A program made the position numbers and the translations under genes. Of a stretch of DNA of 28,947 nucleotides, positions 24,705 through 28,947 are shown piece after piece (within the stretch, counting starts at the first letter, position 1; each line of letters opens with the position of its first letter). The notes beneath the pieces are model-generated. The model was not told where the DNA came from. It did no database searches and saw only the letters and a list, made by a program, of their open reading frames with translations. Location of the stretch: contig JALNWB010000029.1 of the NCBI GenBank assembly GCA_023231105.1, positions 1 through 28,947 of the forward strand, in the 5' to 3' direction. This DNA is from Ignavibacteriaceae bacterium. Its GTDB lineage: Bacteria > Bacteroidota > Ignavibacteria > Ignavibacteriales > Ignavibacteriaceae.

Positions 24705-26342
24705 ATGAAACTTGCACTCTTCCAGATTGATCCCGTAATTGGGGATATCAAAGGAAATAAAGAAAAAATAATTAATGGATACCGCCGAGCTGTTGAAGAC
24801 AAAGCTGATTTGGCAATCTTCCCGGAACTTATATTGCTTGGTTATCCGCCGCTTGATTTAGTTGAGAAAAAAGAATTCCGTGATGCGGTCAATGCTGCCG
24901 CTAATGAAATTGCCGCACAAACAAATTCCGTAGGGCTTCTTTTCGGTTCTCTTACCGAAGAAGATGATCTTATCGGAACAAATCTTTTTAACTCTGCACT
25001 CCTTTGCTATGATGGGAAAATACAATTCGTTCAACATAAAACGTTGATTCCGAATTACGATGTTTTTGATGAGATGCGTTACTTCGAATCTGCCCGAGAT
25101 GTTTTTGTTCACGACTTCAAAGGAGAAAAACTCGGCATTTCTATTTGTGAAGATATTTGGAATGATAAAGATTTTTGGAAGAAACGTCTTTACTCCAACG
25201 ATCCCGTTGAACGGCTGCTTGATAAGAAAGCAACTTTTTTAATAAATATTTCTGCAAGCCCATACTCTTACGGCAAACGGCAAGCGCGTTTAGAGATGCT
25301 TTCAACACTTACAAAAAAAGACAAAATCGGGCTGGCGTATGTATGTAACGTCGGCGCTCAAACGGATTTAATTTTCGACGGCGCTTCTATGTGTTTTGAT
25401 AACGGCGGAAATTTAATTCAGCTTGGCAAAAGCTTTAGTGAAGATTATCTTCTTTACGACACCAAAGAACAATATCCGCCGATAATTCAGGTTGAAAGAA
25501 GTTTTGAAGAAGAAATTCATGACGCGCTTATTTACGGCTTAAAAGAATATTGTGAGAAATTAAATTTCGAAAGAGTGCTTATCGGATTAAGCGGCGGTCT
25601 TGATTCTGCAATTGTCACGTATCTTGCCGTTCAGGCTTTAGGAAAAGAATATGTGCACGTAGTTATGCTTCCATCAAAATATTCTTCAAAGGGAAGTGTA
25701 AAAGATTCTGAGAAACTTATTGCAAATCTCGGCATCACATCAAACAAAATTTCTATTCAATCTGTTGTTAATAAAACTTTGGAAATGCTTCATCCAATCT
25801 TTGGAAATTTTCCTGAAGATATTACTGAAGAAAATTTGCAATCACGTACACGCGGACTTTTGTTGATGGCGCTTTCAAATAAATTTAAATATCTTTTGCT
25901 TTCTACTGGGAATAAATCCGAGATGGCTGTCGGTTATGCAACGTTGTATGGTGATATGTGCGGCGGGCTTGCGGTTATTGCAGATGTTTATAAAACCGAT
26001 CTTTATCGCATAGCAAATTTTATAAATAGAAATGAAGAAATTATTCCGGATGAAATTTTAACAAAAGTTCCATCGGCAGAATTAAGACCGAATCAAACAG
26101 ATCAGGATTCACTTCCGCCGTATGCATTGCTGGATAAAATTTTGCAAATGTATTTAGAAGAAAATAAAGAGATTGATGAAATCAGCCGGGTTTTAGGTGA
26201 AAGGGATGATGTAAATAAAGTTTTGCATTTAGTTGATCGTAATGAATTTAAACGCAAGCAGGCAGCTCCCGCTTTGCGCGTATCAAATAAAGCTTTCGGA
26301 TACGGAAGACGTTTCCCGATTGTTCAGGGATGGAGAAAGTAA
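24705..26342 (+). CDS. nadE: NAD+ synthase, glutamine-dependent
   Basis: A 545-residue two-domain enzyme making NAD+ from nicotinic acid adenine dinucleotide, ATP and glutamine. The N-terminal glutaminase (nitrilase fold, about 1-255) has the triad E40 ('IFPELILLGYPP'), K111 ('QHKTLIPNYDVF') and C147 ('GISICEDIW'). The C-terminal synthetase (about 265-545) has the PP-loop SGGLDS (295-300), 'STGNKSEMAVGYATLYGD' and 'PSAELRPNQTDQDSLPPY'. All key residues are present, so it can use glutamine rather than free ammonia. Length is normal for this class. No ribosome-binding site is clear. dsbD starts three bases after the stop if its GTG is used. Confidence 0.97.
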   Translation: MKLALFQIDPVIGDIKGNKEKIINGYRRAVEDKADLAIFPELILLGYPPLDLVEKKEFRDAVNAAANEIAAQTNSVGLLFGSLTEEDDLIGTNLFNSALLCYDGKIQFVQHKTLIPNYDVFDEMRYFESARDVFVHDFKGEKLGISICEDIWNDKDFWKKRLYSNDPVERLLDKKATFLINISASPYSYGKRQARLEMLSTLTKKDKIGLAYVCNVGAQTDLIFDGASMCFDNGGNLIQLGKSFSEDYLLYDTKEQYPPIIQVERSFEEEIHDALIYGLKEYCEKLNFERVLIGLSGGLDSAIVTYLAVQALGKEYVHVVMLPSKYSSKGSVKDSEKLIANLGITSNKISIQSVVNKTLEMLHPIFGNFPEDITEENLQSRTRGLLLMALSNKFKYLLLSTGNKSEMAVGYATLYGDMCGGLAVIADVYKTDLYRIANFINRNEEIIPDEILTKVPSAELRPNQTDQDSLPPYALLDKILQMYLEENKEIDEISRVLGERDDVNKVLHLVDRNEFKRKQAAPALRVSNKAFGYGRRFPIVQGWRK

Positions 26343-26345
26343 CAA

Positions 26346-28061
26346 GTGGAAAGTAGAAAGTGGAAAGTGGAAAGTACCAAGTTGAAAGTGGATGGTCAGT
26401 GGTCATTAGGCAAAGGTCATTGGTCAAATATCAAAAGGCAAAAGTTAAAATTTTTTTTACTGCCAACTGCCTACTGGTTACTGTTTTCTGCTTACTGCCT
26501 ACTGCCTACTGCTTCCTTCGCGCAATTCGGAGGGGAACAGGCTCACATTAAAGCATTGTTGGCAAACAAGGATACAATCCATCCCGGTAGTGAAGTAAAA
26601 GTTAATGTGAAAGTTTCCGTCAGTCCAAGCTGGCATATCAATTCAAACAAACCGAATGATGATTTTCTTATACCATCAAAACTTGAAATCTCTTCACCGG
26701 AAAAAATCAAATTGGTAAAAGTTGTTTATCCGAAAGGAGAAGAACTTAAATTTGATTTCAGCGAGAAACCTCTTTCTGTTTATGAAAATGAAGTTACGTT
26801 TGACGCTTTGTTAAAAATTCCGGCTGAGATAAAATCCGGTACGCACAAAATTATTTTTACATTGGAATATCAAGCTTGTAATAACAAAACTTGCATGCCG
26901 CCAAATTCAGTTTCCGATACGCTCTCTCTTTTAGTGACCGGTGAAACAACGGTTGCGTCTGCGGATAGTCAAGATTTATCTTCTACAAAAGAACTCACTT
27001 CTTTTGAAACTCCAAAAGGAATCAATACACAAAATGATGATTCAATTTTTTCAACACTTGATAAGAGCGGTTTGCTGCTTAGTTTAATTTTTGTTTTTCT
27101 TGGCGGACTTGCGCTTAATCTTACTCCTTGCGTTTATCCTCTCATTCCAATTACGGTTGGATATTTTGGCGGACAAGCTGAGGGGAAGACAAGTAAACTT
27201 GTTATGATGGGTTTGCTTTATGTGCTGGGAATGGCTTTGACTTATTCGGTTATTGGAGTTGTTACAGCATTAAGCGGTGCGGTGTTTGGTGCGCTGCTGC
27301 AAAATACGTTTGTTATTCTTTTTATCGCGCTCATTTTTATTGTTCTTTCGTTAAGCATGTTCGGTATGTATGAGTTTCAACTCCCGAATTGGTTGGTGAT
27401 GAAAGCAGGCGGCGCTAAAGGGGGATTGTTCGGCGCTTTCTTTATGGGTTTAACAATGGGAATTGTCGCCGCTCCTTGCATAGGTCCATTTGTTTTAGGA
27501 TTAGTTACCTACGTTGCCGCAAAAGCAGATGTCTTTCTTGGATTTCTTCTTTTCTTTGTACTCGCAATGGGGCTTGGACTTCCGTATTTCCTTCTCGCAA
27601 TCTTCTCCGGCAAAATAAAGAAATTACCTAAAGCCGGTGAGTGGATGGAAGCAGTAAAACATATCTTCGGATGGCTTCTGCTTGGAATGGCAGCTTATTT
27701 TGTTTCACCTATTCTACCGAAAGAAGTTGCGCATTATCTGCTTCCGGTGTTTGGTTTGATTGCTGCGCTCTATCTTTTATTTGTTGATAAGCTCGCAAAC
27801 AACTTGATGGGATTCAGAATATTTAAAACACTCTTTGCGCTTGTCATTTTTGCTCTTTCGGTTTTTACGTTAATTCCTTCGGAAAAGAAATCGATCGAGT
27901 GGCAGAAGTTTTCTGAGGAACAAGTTACTCTCGCAAAGAATGAAGGGAAGCCGGTGATCATTGATTTTTATGCCGATTGGTGTATTCCTTGCAAGGAACT
28001 TGATGCCGTTACTTTTTCTAATCCGAAAGTGATTGAAGAATCAAAAAGATTACGGGATTAA
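26346..28061 (+). CDS. dsbD: Thiol:disulfide interchange protein DsbD (frame broken near 3' end)
   Basis: DsbD passes electrons from cytoplasmic thioredoxin across the inner membrane to periplasmic thiols. Numbered from GTG at 26346: signal peptide core 34-59 (cut after SFA before Q60), periplasmic nDsbD-like domain with C178/C183 ('QACNNKTCMPP'), an eight-helix membrane domain with C262 ('NLTPCVYPLIP') and C378 ('VAAPCIGPF'), and a C-terminal thioredoxin with C546/C549 ('DWCIPCKE'). All six functional Cys are present. Two oddities stand out. The first ~57 codons are made of heptanucleotide repeats, leaving the true start uncertain (in-frame GTG and TTG codons follow). The frame also stops at 28061, before the thioredoxin cis-Pro, while the rest continues in the -1 frame to 28234. 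Confidence 0.9.
   Translation: MESRKWKVESTKLKVDGQWSLGKGHWSNIKRQKLKFFLLPTAYWLLFSAYCLLPTASFAQFGGEQAHIKALLANKDTIHPGSEVKVNVKVSVSPSWHINSNKPNDDFLIPSKLEISSPEKIKLVKVVYPKGEELKFDFSEKPLSVYENEVTFDALLKIPAEIKSGTHKIIFTLEYQACNNKTCMPPNSVSDTLSLLVTGETTVASADSQDLSSTKELTSFETPKGINTQNDDSIFSTLDKSGLLLSLIFVFLGGLALNLTPCVYPLIPITVGYFGGQAEGKTSKLVMMGLLYVLGMALTYSVIGVVTALSGAVFGALLQNTFVILFIALIFIVLSLSMFGMYEFQLPNWLVMKAGGAKGGLFGAFFMGLTMGIVAAPCIGPFVLGLVTYVAAKADVFLGFLLFFVLAMGLGLPYFLLAIFSGKIKKLPKAGEWMEAVKHIFGWLLLGMAAYFVSPILPKEVAHYLLPVFGLIAALYLLFVDKLANNLMGFRIFKTLFALVIFALSVFTLIPSEKKSIEWQKFSEEQVTLAKNEGKPVIIDFYADWCIPCKELDAVTFSNPKVIEESKRLRD
26348..26515 (+). repeat. 24 consecutive degenerate heptanucleotides inside dsbD 5' end
   Basis: Read in sevens from 26348 the sequence stays in register for 168 bases. 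Units 1-6 are GGAAAGT-like (GGAAAGT, AGAAAGT, ACCAAGT, TGAAAGT), units 7-11 GGTCATT-like (GGATGGT, CAGTGGT, CATTAGG, CAAAGGT, CATTGGT), units 12-16 A/T-rich (CAAATAT, CAAAAGG, CAAAAGT, TAAAATT, TTTTTTA), and units 17-24 CTGCCTA-like (CTGCCAA, CTGCCTA, CTGGTTA, CTGTTTT, CTGCTTA, CTGCCTA, CTGCCTA, CTGCTTC). Heptamer-period families are known in cyanobacteria as STRR sequences; whether these are related is unknown. Confidence 0.85.
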
Positions 28062-28234
28062 AAGCCGATATGACGAAATCCGTTTCTGATGAGGTTGATG
28101 CATTGCGGACAAAGTTTAAGATAATTGGAGTTCCTACAACAATACTTGTTGATTCAAAAGGGAATGAAGTTCATCGTTTTACAGGATTTATAAAAGCGGA
28201 TGTTTTTTTAGAGAGTCTTAAAGAAGTAAAGTAG
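28043..28234 (+). pseudogene. dsbD: C-terminal end of DsbD thioredoxin domain in the -1 frame
   Basis: From AAA at 28043 the -1 frame reads 'KKITGLKADMTKSVSDEVDA' and continues with 'FKIIGVPTTILVDSKGNEVH' to TAG at 28232-28234. This is the missing second half of the DsbD thioredoxin domain, including the cis-Pro loop (GVPTT). The switch point is the A5 run in TCAAAAAG (28041-28048); one more A would restore a single frame. A short ORF from ATG at 28070 (54 residues) could be annotated here but is not an independent gene. Confidence 0.8.
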
Positions 28235-28250
28235 AAGTGAAGACGAGGTG

Positions 28251-28294
28251 AATTGAGGAAGAGTTGTGATATCCTCGATTAAATTCTTTTTTTT
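28251..28294 (+). terminator. Possible terminator of the nadE–dsbD unit
   Basis: AATTGAGGA (28251-28259) pairs with TCCTCGATT (28272-28280), nine pairs including one G-U, around a 12-base loop. Eight T follow at 28287-28294, six bases after the stem. The low G+C and the gap before the T-run make it weak. Confidence 0.4.
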
Positions 28295-28300
28295 GAAGAC

Positions 28301-28370
28301 ACGATTTACGAATAACGATTAACGATTTTTGATTTTCGATATTGACTTCTAACTTCTAAAATCGTTAATC
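28301..28370 (+). repeat. Ten-unit heptanucleotide run with 13-bp inverted ends
   Basis: In sevens from 28301: ACGATTT, ACGAATA, ACGATTA, ACGATTT, TTGATTT, TCGATAT, TGACTTC, TAACTTC, TAAAATC, GTTAATC. GATTAACGATTTT (28317-28329) is exactly reverse-complementary to 28358-28370, so the block can also fold. It has the same period as the array at the 5' end of dsbD, 1.8 kb upstream, but different words. Confidence 0.65.
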
Positions 28371-28528
28371 TTTGTTCTGAAATCAATTTTGGTTCTGGCT
28401 ACGCCAGTTTAGAAATTAGCGCCGGAATCTTTCCGCAAGCCGGTTCGATATGAATCCGTAGAACAATTTAGAGAATCACTTAACATTTAAATTATTTTTT
28501 CTCAAAACACATATTGATCAGATTAACT

Positions 28529-28947
28529 TTGAAAAAAACTTTTTTCCTTCTTATGTGCATTTTAAGCACAAACTTTGCTCAGAAATATGAGATCACCGGG
28601 TCTATACTCGATGGGGAAACAAACAAACCTCTTGGTTATGCAAGTATTCGCATTGACCAAACTACAAATGGGACGACTTCCAATTTTGATGGACTATTCA
28701 TCTTAAAATTAAATGCAGGAAATTATAAATTAATTTTTTCTTACGTTGGTTATAAAACCGATACGATTTCCGTTTCTCTCCCCGGAACAAAAATCATAAA
28801 TATAAATCTACAACCGGAAGCGTTGAAATTAGGGGAGGTGGTTGTTTATGCGAGCGAGAATATAGCTTATAGAGTGATCCGTGAAGCGATTAAGAGAAAA
28901 AAAGAGAATAGAAAAGGTTTAGTAAATTTTGAATACAACGCTTACGC
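28529..28947 (+). CDS. DUF5686/carboxypeptidase-like domain protein, 5' part
   Basis: The first 139 codons of a secreted protein cut by the window end. A TTG start at 28529 gives the signal peptide KKTFFLLMCILSTNFA, cut before Q. Residues about 20-108 are a carboxypeptidase-like regulatory domain ('ITGSILDGETNKPLGYASIR', 'TTSNFDGLFILKL', 'IFSYVGYKTDTI', 'INLQPEALKLGEVVVYA'). The next part, 'ENIAYRVIREAIKRKKENRK' and 'FEYNAY', matches the opening of DUF5686 proteins, predicted to form outer-membrane barrels in Bacteroidota and relatives. The pairing of the two domains is the standard one. No ribosome-binding site or promoter is clear. Confidence 0.8.
   Translation, partial: MKKTFFLLMCILSTNFAQKYEITGSILDGETNKPLGYASIRIDQTTNGTTSNFDGLFILKLNAGNYKLIFSYVGYKTDTISVSLPGTKIININLQPEALKLGEVVVYASENIAYRVIREAIKRKKENRKGLVNFEYNAY

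Larger units (their letters stand above)
28235..28528. other. 294-base spacer between dsbD and the DUF5686 gene
   Basis: It contains a weak terminator-like hairpin (28251-28294), a ten-unit heptamer run (28301-28370) and two short hairpins close together: CTGGC-tac-GCCAG (28395-28407) and CGGAA-tct-TTCCG (28423-28435). I find no ORF, RNA gene or convincing promoter. Confidence 0.6.

Noticed and set aside
26348..26515. CRISPR-like or VNTR array
   Set aside because: There are no unique spacers between constant repeats; it is a degenerate period-7 run with changing words.
26360..26551. Alternative-frame ORF of 63 residues with a hydrophobic segment at the dsbD start
   Set aside because: Its hydrophobic segment arises because the heptamer array reads similarly in every frame; it ends soon after the array and lacks any domain.
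28395..28435. Two small hairpins as a riboswitch or REP doublet before the DUF5686 gene
   Set aside because: Stems of only five pairs, with no recognisable aptamer or terminator; listed only as part of the spacer.

Overview
The window is A+T-rich, densely coded DNA that looks like a member of the Ignavibacteriota/Chlorobiota–Bacteroidota group. The basis is gene content: a GldC homologue, an Oar-like TonB-dependent protein with a carboxypeptidase-like domain, DUF5916, DUF5020, DUF1207 and DUF5686 proteins, and paired M16B peptidases. Few genes have a clear Shine-Dalgarno sequence, several start with TTG or GTG, and many signal peptides end in 'FAQ'. The lineage is inferred, not proven. I see no tRNA, rRNA, CRISPR, prophage or transposase.

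Layout. (1) 1-1255, minus strand: gldC, a DUF5020 outer-membrane protein, and at the edge a strong promoter driving a nearly leaderless Met/Cys-rich reading frame cut by the window. (2) 1379-5943, plus: FKBP lipoprotein, secreted GH13 enzyme, gatB and lepB, closed by a strong terminator preceded by a REP-like palindrome. (3) 6119-9295, minus: a 1058-residue TonB-dependent receptor-like protein. (4) 9453-12097, plus: an M16 peptidase pair, one with the zinc motif and one with the R/Y pair. (5) 17459-12084, minus: truA and an SDR reductase, then a promoter and five packed genes (DUF2231 protein, unknown multi-pass protein, outer-membrane barrel, crotonase, degenerate YibQ-like deacetylase). (6) 17834-21085, plus: a DUF5916 protein and a DUF1207 protein. 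(7) 21214-24598, plus: ABC ATPase, ABC-2 permease, LolA-like carrier and SMP-30 lactonase. (8) 24705-28234, plus: nadE and dsbD. (9) From 28529: start of a DUF5686-type outer-membrane protein.

The most unusual locus is dsbD. Its first ~57 codons lie in an unbroken run of 24 degenerate heptanucleotides (26348-26515), with three word families in succession (GGAAAGT-like, GGTCATT-like, CTGCCTA-like). The last family gives the hydrophobic core of what looks like a working signal peptide, ending in the 'FAQ' junction shared by neighbouring secreted proteins. Because the period is 7, the CTGCCTA word gives the same cyclic peptide in all three forward frames. A second heptamer run (28301-28370) lies just downstream. 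The 3' end of dsbD is interrupted by a -1 frameshift at an A5 run. Otherwise the window holds mostly housekeeping and envelope genes, with smaller curiosities in the intergenic regions.
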